Source: Molanna angustata
Lineage: Eukaryota > Arthropoda > Insecta > Trichoptera > Molannidae
DNA length: 64,000 bases
NCBI GenBank assembly: GCA_963576475.1
Contig: OY754972.1
Location: forward strand, 12,414,811 to 12,478,810
Direction of reading: 5' to 3'
The notes beneath the pieces were generated by a model. The model was not told the DNA's origin and ran no database searches. It saw nothing but the letters and a program-made list of their open reading frames with translations. The translations under genes were made by a program, and so were the position numbers. Positions within the stretch are counted from its first letter, which is position 1; each line of letters starts with the position of its first letter. Shown here in pieces: positions 44,279 to 55,104 of the stretch.

Positions 44279-45537
44279 TACTACGAAAGAAACATAATCT
44301 CAATTAAAATATACATGAAAAAATCTTTCTAGTAGGTGCCAATTGGTTTGAAGGAAAATTTAAGTATTTTCCCATTAATGTAAAGTAATTTGACCCAGTA
44401 TGAAATTCGTAATATACGATGGAGGCTTTTAGTTTCACCATCGGAAATTTCAGAACTTTCAGATTTTCCCGTCACATTTGCCAAGTTATTTCAGACTAAC
44501 GAGTGACGTAAGCTTTCGTGGCGTATCTTATCGGGGGCATGTGCTTGCGTCACAGTTTTACGTTACCCGGAATATAATGTACTATAGAAATAGCTACTTA
44601 CCTATTTGTTTGTACGATAGTTACATTGAATCTTTTGTATGCCTTTCTTTTATTGTATAGACAAATAAAACACAATTACACACTGATTAAAATGTTTATT
44701 TTAAAACCCGGCTATTTCCTGAATTTAATTCCTTGTTTCACATGTTATACTTTCTTTAGATTACGTAATTATATTTACGATCGCTTTATCATTTAATTGA
44801 AAATTATTTTCAGTTCTTTAGATGTACGTTCATATAATTCAAATAATTTTGTTAATGATTATTAGAAATGTAATAAAACCAACATATTTAATCTACGTAA
44901 TGAGTAAGCCTGAGCGCTTCCAACAAGTCATCAACTTCGAAGGCGACTATAAAAACTTTTACCGCCTTACTTATAAACGTAAACTATCTATAGTACCAGG
45001 TAATAGAGCGTGATTAACGAAAAAGTTTACTTATAAACCGTGACTATCTTTATTACCCCTTTATTTCATAGACGTCAAATTAGGACAGGTCGAGAGGTTG
45101 TTTAACACTTGACTAACTCGTTATACCAAATATTTCAAAATGGCGGATCTTTAACATATGATCCGACGCATATTTGAGATTGACAGCAAAATTTAATCCT
45201 TATACGTTTTTCCTTGTTATTAATATGCATTTATCTATTTTTTGTTTAGTGTTTTTTATTTACTTTTAAGTAATTTTATATAAGTGATAATGGAATTCCA
45301 TCAAGAATTAGCAGTCAAAAAATTAGAAATAGTCAAAATATATTGTTTTATTTCATATTGCCAATGTCAAACGCAGTTGTTTTATATAACAAATAAAGAT
45401 AATTTCAAATACAAACATTTTAAAGAAAAATAAAGTTATACTGTGAAACAATATAAATGGTAGCTACCTAAAACAATTTCACTTTGAAATATGTAAAAAG
45501 AAAACTTTGTACCCTTTGATGAAGGCATAAAAAACTA
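44279..45537. other. No gene; dispersed repeat at about 45365-45500
   Basis: 45370-45470 (AACGCAGTTGTTTTATATAA) matches 18640-18740. The frames at 44478-44660 and 44822-45013 carry no recognised motif. Confidence 0.35.
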
Positions 45538-45730
45538 CTTATTTCCAATGGCCTACAACTCCGGTAGAGCTTTAGCATCCTGAACAATGGATTTCCAAGC
45601 CTTCCTGTCAGCATCGGTGGACACCTAATCATTACAAACATTCAAAACATTCATATATCGGGTGACTTTTTCCATCAATCTCTGTCTTGGACTTATCAGA
45701 TGTCTCTTGCCCACAGGTCTTCAGCAGGAG
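45538..45730 (-). pseudogene. RTE-like LINE C-terminus, GRPRQR family, degraded
   Basis: Plus-strand GGTAGAGCTTTAGCATCCTG, AAGCCTTCCTGTCAGCATCG and TCTCTTGCCCACAGG match 30815-30980 in order. Stops are present, and the tail is lost. Confidence 0.7.
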
Positions 45731-46365
45731 GCGTATTTTTAAACTCACGCATTGACAACCCTTAATCATCATTGAGATCATATCTAGAAGATTAGCCTGG
45801 ATCAAACATTTCGTCAGATCTGGAGAAGGAAGAGCCACAAAATACATCATCGATGAATACATGATGTTTTTTTTTATATCATCAAGTCCAACGGTTTGTC
45901 AAACTTTTTTTTATCGAAATTTGACCTCTGTGTGATCACTAGTATTTTTTAATTAATTATTTAAGATAAAATAATATATACACACGCTTGAAAATTGGTA
46001 AATCATTGAGAGTAGAAACATTCATCTGCATTGCTCAAATTGAATTAAATCATTTGACAATCTTTCACTATTAAAATTAATTAAAATCGACGTGAAAATG
46101 ATTTATTCATATTTGAAATTAATTAGTGAAATGAAATATTGATCATTAAAGTGGATAGCTGATACATAATATAATATATTTACATATTTTCTAGCCGCCT
46201 TGCGTGGGCATGAGAGTGCACTTTCTTTTGCATGTCATCTAATCTTTTTTATATCAGAAATCTTTAATCGCCATTAATTTGCTATCAGTTTGGACAGAAA
46301 ATTTTTGCAATAAAATTACAAATATATAAAAAAATAAATAAAACAAAAAATTTTTACAGCCATAA
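45731..46365. other. No gene seen
   Basis: AT-rich host-type DNA. Confidence 0.3.
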
Positions 46366-46548
46366 TAGCATTCTCATTCGCTCGCTACAGATTCTTCCTC
46401 AGAGCACCCTATTTCCATAAGCGGGCAGTTCAGCAGGTGTGACATGTTCTGCGTCTCCCCACATGCCATGTCCTGACTATCCTCTAGCATTCTCCATCTG
46501 TCCAGGTTTACCTTGCACCTTCCTACACCCGTCCTTACTCTATTGTAT
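46366..46548 (-). pseudogene. LINE C-terminal zinc-knuckle fragment
   Basis: On the minus strand: RTGVGRCKVNLDRWRMLEDS, MACGETQNMSHLLNCPLM. The RTGVGRC plus CG..Q...HLL.CP pattern is the C-terminal Cys/His block of a LINE polyprotein. Related to 49810-50185. Confidence 0.65.
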
Positions 46549-47117
46549 TAGAATCATTATAAAAACTATATTCCTAATACAAACTATCAAGTCCCTAGGT
46601 GTAGTAATTATATAGTTTCTCGTAAATATAAAGTCTAGGTAATATAGTTGCTACAGCGGGCATAGACAGAAAAACAAGCGTTCAAACAGACAGACATCTC
46701 GATTTATTAATTAGATGTTTGCCTTATTATGGCAATAAACCCACCACTGTACTAATATTGAACATGAATAAAAAAATAATAAGAAAAATAGTAAACAAAG
46801 TGTTATTTGAAGTGTTCAGGTTGAATGTATTATTCTTTATATTTAGACCAAATGCCACGTAAATATAATGGTGGGTGTTTTGTCTAGACTAAAACCGGTA
46901 TTTAACGTGAAAAAACGGTATATAATTATTTGTATTTAAATATTATTTTTATTTATTTATCATGAATGTCGGCCAGCAGTTTCCTCAGCAACGAAAAGTT
47001 TTACATTATTTAATACACATAATTTAATTATTGAACATATTAACAATTGTTGTTCAAACCGCCCATGTTCAAAATGATCAAAATTCAAATAAAATACCAG
47101 TTTATTTTCTTTGTTTT
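46549..47117. other. No gene; short LINE tail motif at about 46715-46755
   Basis: TTATTATGGCAATAAACCCA at 46728-46747 resembles the tail at 61165. Otherwise AT-rich. Confidence 0.35.
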
Positions 47118-47255
47118 TTATCGGGTACTGACCGGTAACTATCAGTCTGTCAAAAACATCGTCAAAGTACATTCTTCGACATACCGGGATCAGTCTGTCA
47201 GAGACCACCGTCAGACTGCAGTCTTCGACAGACCGATACCGGTCAGTGCCCTTAA
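47118..47255. mobile_element. Foldback MITE with TIR ACTGACCGGTA
   Basis: Left GTACTGACCGGTAACTATCA and AGTCTGTCAAAAAC; right GTCTTCGACAGACCGATACC and GGTCAGTGC. Imperfect arms of about 40 bases around a centre near 47190. Confidence 0.6.
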
Positions 47256-47264
47256 TAATATCAG

Positions 47265-47565
47265 TGAAACTACCATACCAAAACGCCATTTCCCTACTTG
47301 GGGTAGGCAGAGAAAACCAAACGCCAGACTCCTCTCTATGTATTAACATACCTTTCTCTTGTCATTCCTACTTCTAACATCTCCATCCTTCTAAATCCCT
47401 TTTATATGATAGTGCCAACTTTTCCTTGACCTCTATTCTTCGATCTTCTTATCAGCCTTACCCATACACTGTTTTTGTTAGACGATCATCACTCATTCTA
47501 TCTATGTGGCCAAACCACCTTAGGGCATTTGTTTTAATCTTACTTGCGATACCCCTTTCAATCAT
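47265..47565 (-). pseudogene. RTE-like LINE, C-terminal fragment (RWFGH family)
   Basis: Minus-strand pieces: KTNALRWFGHIDRMSDDRLT (about 47475-47535) and a SLPT-like ending near GCCATTTCCCTACTTGGGGT. Multiple frameshifts. Confidence 0.65.
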
Positions 47566-47884
47566 ACATTTTTGTCTAATATTCACATTTCTTATTATAC
47601 CTATTCACATAATATGTACCATAAATGGCGGGATTTATTGTCATAAGGCAATTTCTTTCAACCAACCAAAGTAACGTTATATGTATCATCAGTGAAACTA
47701 AATTAATCTCTTATTCTATGTCACCATGGTGTCTCAACATTTTGTTAAGTGAAGTATTGTCAGACAACAAATAGAATGAATATTACACAAATTATTTCAA
47801 ATATTATACATGATTTTTGTTGCAAGGTTGCTATGGTTACTAAGCTGAATAAAATCCACTATGCACACACATATATTGTAATAA
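47566..47884. other. No gene seen
   Basis: Contains a LINE tail complement at about 47625-47665 (GGCGGGATTTATTGTCATAA). Confidence 0.35.
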
Positions 47885-48065
47885 TGGAATGAGAGGTTGG
47901 AGGCGACCATGAAAACATTGGCTTAATCAAGTAAACAATATTCTGAAAGAAGGAAACGTGACACGTTCAAATTTCAGACGAAGATGTATGCATGTAAGTG
48001 TGGCGATGAATGATGATGCCAAGTAATAATTTTATTATTTAGGGACAAGGTGTGATGGGATTTAC
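47885..48065 (+). pseudogene. RTE-like LINE C-terminal scrap
   Basis: NGMRGWRRP-like start, then LNQVNNILKEGNVTRSNFRR and RCMHVSVAMND. Related to 17850-17990 but degraded. Confidence 0.55.
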
Positions 48066-48239
48066 ATAATGTAGACATAACATTACGGTATCAATGGTGT
48101 TAAATTTTTAATAACTAATTCAAAAACTATGCAAAATAAGCCAGTTGATAGAATACAGACCTGCATTGGGATAGCTATTTTTTTTAATAAAATAAGATAC
48201 AAAAAATAAACAAATATTCTAGACACTGCCATAAAAAAA

Positions 48240-48350
48240 TATTTAATAATATTTAGTGGACGTGAGTTCGAATCATGCCGCGACTGATTTCGTTCACAAG
48301 CGTACCTACAAGCATTTATGCTTAGTTAGGGAATGTATGAGGATTTATAT
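48240..48350 (+). mobile_element. tRNA-derived SINE, family 3, 3' part
   Basis: CGTGAGTTCGAATCATGCCG (B box and T arm), then CGACTGATTTCGTTCACAAG and CAAGCATTTATGCTTAG. The A-box half is missing or unreadable. Confidence 0.5.
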
Positions 48351-49021
48351 GTACATACATATGTACTTGTTACAATGACGTTTGACATTTTATTTTATAT
48401 AAAAATTTATGAAAAGTTGGATTTCATTATTTCACTGATTGTATTTTAAGTCAAGTCTAATTTTTTTTTATTAAAATCATATTTAAATCCTGATCAAAAA
48501 ATAGTAATAATCATTTCGATGTACAATATATTTAATCCAAAAATTGGCTAGGGTATTTAATTTTTACAAAATATGCGATTTTCATATTTTATCGCATGCT
48601 CTCCGAGTATCAGTGATGTAAAATATACACATAATATTATATGTCAAATTTCAAGAAGATTGGATTATATCTTAAGGTTGCAAACTTCGATCACTTTATA
48701 GGAATGTTTCTAATATTGAAGTGATTTGAACTAATGAGTTTTTAATGTATTAATTTCATCTTTTGGAACGATTTGCGACAGTATCATCGTTATATTTTTA
48801 GATTCTGCAGCATCTAACGTAGAACAGCAGGATAATTCTAGAAGTTGATTAAGGTTAATACAGACTTTAGAGATCTTTAAGATTAACCCATCTAAAATTT
48901 TATACCAAACTTTAATCTAAACCATTTTTTTTTATTTAATGTAGACTAAGATTAAGATTACGTATAGAGATCGTGTCATGAGAAACCCTACTGATCCATG
49001 GGGAATGTACCTGATGCCCCC
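48351..49021. other. No gene seen
   Basis: AT-rich host-type DNA. Confidence 0.3.
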
Positions 49022-49172
49022 CTAGACAACGTGTCATTTAGCTCATGAAAAGATAACTCAATGTATGTAAGTGACAGTTGCCAGTCACGTGACAACAACT
49101 GTCACATCCATGCATTGAGTTATCTTTTCTTGTTTCTTTTCTTGAGCTAAATGACACGTTGTCTAGGGTGGC
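49022..49172. mobile_element. Foldback element, near-perfect arms with one 14-base length difference
   Basis: Left arm CTAGACAACGTGTCATTTAG and GATAACTCAATG; right arm CATTGAGTTATC and CTAAATGACACGTTGTCTAG. The right arm has an extra AGAAAAGAAACAAG-type stretch. The centre is CAGTCACGTGACAACAACTG. Confidence 0.75.
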
Positions 49173-49809
49173 AAAATTGATATGGGATAATATAATATTA
49201 TGACATAATGCTTCGATAACCATTCGTTCAATTTATTAAATAATTTTAACGTATACAAAACAAATAGTTGCTTTCATTAATAATTTTCTATTTATAGATA
49301 CATATTCACCATTATTTAATTTGACTCTGGCTAATATTTGCAAAAGACTCGCCTACCTTAATCTTGTAGTATTAAAAAGAGTGTAATGATATTTGATAAA
49401 GATATGTTTAAACGTTTAGCTGAGTAATAATACAGCGAAAGTACATTTTGCACTTATGGTAATATCATGTGGGATGAAATTAGATAGTATATTATTGCAT
49501 TGGCATACATTATTCATACTATCGTTTTGGTTTCGACGTAATTATGTAGGATCATGTTATTCTTTTTTATAATTATTGTGCAACAATTATAATTTCATAA
49601 CATCGCAATATTTTTTTGATTCGATAATTATTTAGAAATATTAAACCAAGGTAAAACTAATGCACATTTGTTGAATTAATTTTGAAGTGAAATTGGGCCG
49701 TGGAGATTATTTGTCTATCATGACTTTGTATTGCGTAGTAACGATTAAGGACCATTCAAATATCGCAAAATAATAATGTGAAGAGTTTATTATAAAGTTC
49801 TTTTTCTTT
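49173..49809. other. No gene seen
   Basis: AT-rich host-type DNA. Confidence 0.3.
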
Positions 49810-50185
49810 TTCTTTATTTGGTGTTATTCCGGTGGTGAAAGGATTAGCCAGCATTAGGCCATTTCCAGGGGGCGCCCGATTGCTTTTTGAAGTTGTTTCT
49901 ATGTGCAATCTTCGTGGAGGCTCCTTTCTTGCTCTCCACAATAGACTAAGTACAGGCGTCACCCGCTGCTACAGTAACCTAAAAAAATGGGGCTACAGAG
50001 AGGAAGATACTTGTGAGTGTGGCACTGTGCAGGACAACTCGCACCTTCTCTCATACCCCTTGATTGGAGTTACATGTACACATGAAGACACCGTGACAGC
50101 GAAGGAAAGCGGCATCCGGGTGGCCGAGCATTGGAGCTTTCTAATTTGATGGTGTTCCGGACACGGAAAGTAAGTAAGTATTAGA
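49810..50185 (+). pseudogene. LINE C-terminal fragment with zinc knuckle and (AAGT)n tail
   Basis: Frame 49832-50149 reads NRLSTGVTRCYSNLKKWGYR, EEDTCECGTVQDNSHLLSYP and ends RVAEHWSFLI. The C.CG..Q..SHLL..P block and the VAEHW ending are typical of the last domain of one insect LINE group. The last Cys of the knuckle is Tyr-Pro here. The ORF is followed closely by AAAGTAAGTAAGT. The clade is not certain. Confidence 0.65.
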
Positions 50186-50324
50186 AAATTCCCATGCTTT
50201 GAATTTCACTTATTTATATCGGGAGGAAATGTACATGAATTCATATTTTAACATGTCACAATTCCTCCTTTTGACTTAATGCGTTCCTCGATTGTTTAAA
50301 CCCTTCCGTATTTAATTTATTATC

Positions 50325-50505
50325 AATCAATCAACAATAGCTCTACAGACCAATGTTGGCCTTGGCTCCTTCCAGCAATCGTCACCATCTCCCCCTATCC
50401 TGGCATGCACTCCTCCAGTTCCTGATGCCAATAGAGTTTATCAGCCAACCATCGAATTCTGGGTCTGCCAACGCTACGTCTACCTTAGGGCTCCGCGTGA
50501 AGAAT
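50325..50505 (-). pseudogene. LINE C-terminal scrap (RW..LLEGAKA motif)
   Basis: Minus-strand reading gives LADPEFDGWLINSIGIRNWR, SACQDRGRW, RLLEGAKANIGL. Similar to the last residues of RTE-type polyproteins. Short and broken. Confidence 0.5.
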
Positions 50506-50934
50506 AATTTTTGATACTCTTTCTTCAATTATTTTTTGTAAATGCTTCGTCTATCGCAGCTTCCCTATTTTTATGAACTGTACGATGTTTGGTTGATCAT
50601 ATTATTTGTTTACTTCATCATTTATCGCATTCTATAAACTCCGATTAATATATTAAACAATAGTTAATACGTAATAATGTGTTAAGGGGGCATGTAAACC
50701 TAAACACCCCAATTTCAAATCAAATTTCTCAAATATGTTAAACATTGTGTTTCTATAAAAGTGTTTTCAATATTTCTCTAGTGAATGTTCGTCATACAGT
50801 TTTAAAATACAGCCTACATTCCCCTTAAAAAATATTAAAAATATCCTTTTTTACAGTATTTTTTTTTTAATTACACCATAGCTACGTGTCGAAGAGAAAT
50901 ACATATTTTATATGCTGAATGACCGATAAAGTTT
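50506..50934. other. No gene seen
   Basis: AT-rich host-type DNA. Confidence 0.3.
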
Positions 50935-51640
50935 TATAATTTCAAGTAAGGTTTGTTCTTAAAATGCACCTTATCAACAAATTTTCAGTTTCCGATACTT
51001 GAAATCACGTTTCCCGATCATTGAACCACGCAATTCCTTATTGGACACGGCAGTTTCAAAAGTTATCTATTTCGTTTTCACTTATCCGATTCGTCCTCAT
51101 GTCAGCTTTGTGATAACCCTGAACAGACTTCTGAGCATATCCTATGAGAATGCACTAACTTCTCCGTGTCAACTTTCTGACGAGAACTCTACGACGATGT
51201 CCGAGGGAATTTCTTTGGACCCATTGGACATGCGGACCTTGTAGCCACGAAGAGCAACTTTAGGGTATTCAAGACCTTCTGTCTTAAATTCGGTGCACTC
51301 TTATCTTCACTATTACTGAGCAGTGAGCCAGTTGTTTCCACATGATTAGCTCTCTTTGGCACATCAAGTGCAGTGTCTGCAAGGTTTTAGAATTCTCCGG
51401 ACTCTTCGTATGTTCTTTATGTGTTCTTTCAGAGTTTTGCAAGGGTCCTTTATTAGACCCCAAAAGCAGAACGGGTGGTGGGGGAAGAACAGTTGAAATC
51501 AAGTATAAACCCTATTTAACGCACGCGATAGTTGCCCTTACTAACACGTAACTTCATAGTGCAATAGGCGGTTTTAATATAATATCATGCTTTCAGTCAC
51601 TAGATTTAGCGCTATATGTCCTCTTAAATATTCAACACAA
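50935..51640 (+). repeat. Dispersed repeat (also at 61.5 kb) interrupted by a LINE fragment
   Basis: 50935-51010 and 51505-51640 align with 61490-61700: GGTTTGTTCTTAAAATGCA, TTTCCGATACTTGAAATCA, then CGCACGCGATAGTTGCCCTT and TTCAGTCACTAGATTTAGCG. The class of the outer repeat is unknown. Confidence 0.65.
51011..51492 (+). pseudogene. R1/I-like LINE 3' fragment with 12-bp TSD
   Basis: Flanked by TTGAAATCACGT (50999-51010) and TTGAAATCAAGT (51493-51504), with the empty site preserved at about 61575. The plus-strand frame near 51026-51155 reads TQFLIGHGSFKSYLFRFHLS, CQLCDNPEQTSEHIL, stop, ECTNFS: the post-RNase H Cys/His block (C..C.......EH....C) of R1/I-type LINEs. Later RELYDDVRG-type and ATKSNFRVFKTFCL fragments follow in other frames. 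No poly-A. Broken by stops. Confidence 0.75.
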
Positions 51641-52379
51641 ACATGCCCTATTTAATATTCAATGGAATTTCTAGCAATCAAAGAATATTTTCCATTTCTT
51701 TTTGAAAGATTTCAAAGTGATAATGAATGTGAAATTCACCCTATATTTATTTCCTTCTAACCGACTTACATAGTATCACGATGAAAGTATACAGTTAAGT
51801 GGCCACTTCCAGCGATAGGTAATAACTAGTTTTACTGCGAAAACTTCAATTTGATTATAAGGCACTGAAACGGAAGAGGCGTTCATGAAAATACCCCTAA
51901 CATTTCTATTTGGGTGGAATCCAACCAAGATAGTGTTGTCAGACTAGACATATTCTAGGAATCTGTTAGATGCAGGGATACTAAACAAGTTTAAAGAACT
52001 TTGAATATAGCCTTTTTTGTCGTGTCTATTTTTTTTAACCAAGTGTCATGTCATTTTTAACTAAGTGTCATGTCATTTTTAACTAAGTGTCATGTCAACT
52101 CTTTGTTTACTAAATATCGTCCCCTATAAATACTTTAAATTATGACGGATATAAATCAATATGAATACCATCTACGATTGTTTTTCTTAAGTAAAGTGTG
52201 CCAATATCATGTTATAATAAGAGTTTGAATATAGGAAGTTTTGAAAACAGCTAGTCATGTAAGACTCATTTTTTGGAAGGGAGGTTTTCTTAAGGTTGTT
52301 ATGGGAAGTGCTAAATGCATCCATCCCCACTTTTCGTCGAATAAATTATTAAGAGTTAATATAATATAATCTATTATTT
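51641..52379. other. No gene; 23-bp tandem triplet at 52036-52100
   Basis: Three units of AACTAAGTGTCATGTCATTT at 52036-52100. The rest is AT-rich without recognised features. Confidence 0.5.
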
Positions 52380-52462
52380 ACAGGAATGCTTGGAAAGCTA
52401 TTGTTCAGGAGGCTAAAGCTCTATCGGAGTTGTATGGCCATCGGAGGTAAGTAAGTAAGTAT
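52380..52462 (+). pseudogene. RTE-like LINE C-terminus, GRPRQR family, last 25 codons
   Basis: RNAWKAIVQEAKALSELYGH followed by RR, stop and (AAGT)n. A very short 5'-truncated insertion of the family at 30781-31045. Confidence 0.75.
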
Positions 52463-52856
52463 TATTTACTACGACAATTTTTTTTTCAAACGAACATTAT
52501 TTTATTCGTTGTAGAAACGAACAAAAACTTTGTAGAAACGAACTCAAAACTGTAGCTCATTAGTCAGATATTAAACTTTCTATGCCCCGAATATTTAATA
52601 ATATCACATTTTTTGATTATGCATTCATCCATTGAATTATTTTAACAAATATTAATGTAAAATTATTAAATATAAATAAAACACAATTGTTTTTATTTTA
52701 CAGAATGATACCGGTTAATACCAACTAAAGTATGTGTGTTTTATTTATATTTTATAATGGAGCAAAGAAATGTATTTTGACAATAGTAAATTAAAATGTA
52801 AATTTAAATTAAAAGTATAGTTAAAAAGCTTGTTCCGTATAAGGGTAGGTACCTTA
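52463..52856. other. No gene seen
   Basis: AT-rich host-type DNA. Confidence 0.3.
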
Positions 52857-53050
52857 CCGGCCTTCGTGGCTCAGTTGGTTGGGTTTCTGACTGCTGATCC
52901 AAAGGTCCCGGGTTCGATTCCCGGTGGAGACACAGTTTTTAATTGTGTTTTCAGTCTGGATCTGTGAGACGATTAATAACTTGTTATTGGGTGCGTGTTA
53001 AATTAATATTTTACATAGTACATGTTAGTTGCCCGAGATGCAATATTTAA
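52857..53050 (+). mobile_element. tRNA-derived SINE, family 1, best-preserved copy
   Basis: CCGGCCTTCGTGGCTCAGTT (A box TGGCTCAGTTGG), GGTTCGATTCCCGGTGGAGA (B box and T arm), then the same body as 32498-32735 minus about 20 bases. A pol III internal promoter is evident. Confidence 0.85.
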
Positions 53051-53089
53051 TAAACTAACGTTCTGACCAGTAAGAGCTCTGAAACATTG

Positions 53090-53126
53090 TTATCGGGAAT
53101 ACAAGTATTCGTGTATTCCCGATGAC
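53090..53126. repeat. Short hairpin
   Basis: ATCGGGAATAC and GTATTCCCGAT enclose AAGTATTCGT. Confidence 0.7.
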
Positions 53127-53493
53127 AAAACATGTTAAAACTGTTTTCAGCTTGATTCATTAGATATTTTGATAAAATTGAACAATTTTGTATTTCTGAA
53201 CTTGAATTGTGACTGTTGTAGATGTTGCATAACATTCAGGCGTTATTTATATCCTTATTTCAGATTTCTTCAACTTCACTCGTCTGTCTTTCTGTACTGG
53301 AATTTTGCAGTCGATTTTAATTTAGTTCAAATGTAAAAGGGATGTCATCAATTTTTTTTGTATACTTGCATCAGTTTATCTAGTCTTATATTTTTTTGAA
53401 AATAATTCCAATTATGAAAAAAATACATACTGTATGTTGTTCCTAGAACCTTTCGTCAATATTTTCATAATGACTTATTTATTCTTATATAAG

Positions 53494-53672
53494 GCCCCCA
53501 AGTCAAATTGAAAACGCTGTTCGTTTTCGCCAAGCGCTAATTTTTTTTGTATGGGATTTGACGTTTGTTGTTTGTTATTGTAGAAAAAATTTCTACAACA
53601 AACGTCAAATCCCATACAAAAAAAATTAGCGCTTGGCGAAAACGAACAGCGTTTTCAATTTGACTTGGGGGC
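53494..53672. mobile_element. Foldback MITE with 78-bp perfect arms
   Basis: GCCCCCAAGTCAAATTGAAA begins the left arm, and its exact complement ends the right arm. 53494-53571 pairs base for base with 53595-53672 around a 23-base loop. AAG lies on both sides and may be a 3-bp TSD. No mismatch in the arms implies a recent insertion or arm homogenisation. Confidence 0.85.
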
Positions 53673-54149
53673 AAGGTGTATACGACAGGTGGTAGTTTGT
53701 TTTAATCGCCTGTTTGTGTTAATGAAACAAAACGTGAAATTCTTGTAGTTCCAGTCGATAAAAAGGTCAAACGTAACAAATATGTCAAATTTTACATAAA
53801 TGGAATTCTTTTGCCAACTTTGAATTAAATCAAATCGAATATAATAAGTATGTATATTATGTATGTATACGGCGGCGGCTTTGACCTTCGAAGGTAATCC
53901 ACAAAATTACATTAGGTATTATTTATATCTAATTTGTCCGCGATATTTTCCTTGACACTGGAGCATTCTCGTTCACAATCCTGCATACCTCTACCGCTGC
54001 CTGCACCGTCTGCGTCTATCCTATCAAACTGTCCAACGAGACTCTAGTGAAAAAGTCCGCATTGACTGCTCTGAGAGATGAACGCTCTCTCGACGGCATG
54101 ACAAAATATTAGAAACGAGTAAAAACGGCTGTTCCCCAGATTTACTCAA
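53673..54149. other. No gene called; short open stretch near 53935-54110
   Basis: A plus-strand frame reads DIFLDTGAFSFTILHTSTAA then CTVCVYPIKLSNETLVKKSA to a stop near 54110. LDTGA resembles the active site of a retropepsin, but nothing else supports that. Confidence 0.25.
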
Positions 54150-54158
54150 AGAGCAAAC

Positions 54159-54524
54159 TTGATGGTATTTTTTTGCTCTGTGCCCGTAGCTGCTTTGTTT
54201 TGTCGTCGTGACCAAGTCGAGACTTCCCGCCATGCTGCTACGAGTTTTGGCGGGAATTTGCGAACACGTTTACACACTCACACATACGCAAGTTCACGTG
54301 GTCGCAACATATCCGTAGAGGGGATTCGCGATTTGTATTCATATCGTGGCGTGAGTTTCGTCCGGCGACGTCGTTCAACAGAGGCCAGTAGCGGTCACTT
54401 CGCAAGAAGGAAAATGCGAACTGGACGAGAGGGTTTATTCGTTTGTAGGTTCGTAGTGGGCTTTTTTGAGGAAGTTGCTCGTAAAAGATGTTTTGTTTGT
54501 TTATTCCTTCGACTGATGGTATGA
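54159..54524 (+). other. GC-richer open region, possible host exon or promoter DNA
   Basis: This stretch is clearly less AT-rich than its surroundings, with many CG dinucleotides (GTCCGGCGACGTCGTTC). It is open for 121 codons (start MMVFFCSVPVAALFCRRDQV), with Arg/Phe-rich content and no recognised domain. The frame ends at CTGATGGTATGAAATATG, where ATG|GTATGA could act as a 5' splice site. It could be a first exon or 5' UTR of a host gene on the plus strand, or just a GC-rich remnant. Confidence 0.25.
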
Positions 54525-55033
54525 AATATGTGTATTTGTGTATGTTTTTTTCCCGCCTAGCAACAACCCAAGGCCCGCGGCTGACCCCAAGCCTGTATAG
54601 TATAGAACGGTAATGGAAATTATTTGGTTGTGGCGTCGCGGTGGACGGAGATGGTGGAGGGACTATAATACTATGATGGGGGGGGGGGTATGAAACTGCA
54701 CTGCGCAGTATTATAAGGATTACATACCCAGTATACTGATTACTGATACTCAGTACATCTTACAATCCGATGGTTGGTTTGTGACCGTCTCTCTCGCACA
54801 CACCGCGAAGCTTGAAAGTTGAATAGAAAGTCATTTATCTTCAACATCAGGGGATTACAATCGAAATTGCTAGAATAATTAACCATGCTCATTTCACTTA
54901 GCATTTTTAAGCGCGGCATAAAAACAAATCATTGATTTTTAATTAGCCACTGTTACTCGACACATGATCAAATGTCAAATAAAGAGTAGGCAGTGTCACC
55001 TACTTTCACACAAATTTCTTAGGTACCTATATA
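54525..55033. other. No gene seen; G-run at 54678-54688
   Basis: Moderately GC-rich (GGTTGTGGCGTCGCGGTGGA at about 54625), then AT-rich towards the Helitron. Confidence 0.3.
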
Positions 55034-55104
55034 TCTATATTATAAATTTGAATGTTTGTATCTATGTATGTATCATGTATGTGTTGAATGCGCTCCTAAA
55101 CCGT

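Noticed and set aside
52857..52935. Functional tRNA gene
   Set aside because: The tRNA-like head is followed by a fixed non-tRNA body shared with two other loci, and the anticodon arm does not pair well. A SINE fits better.
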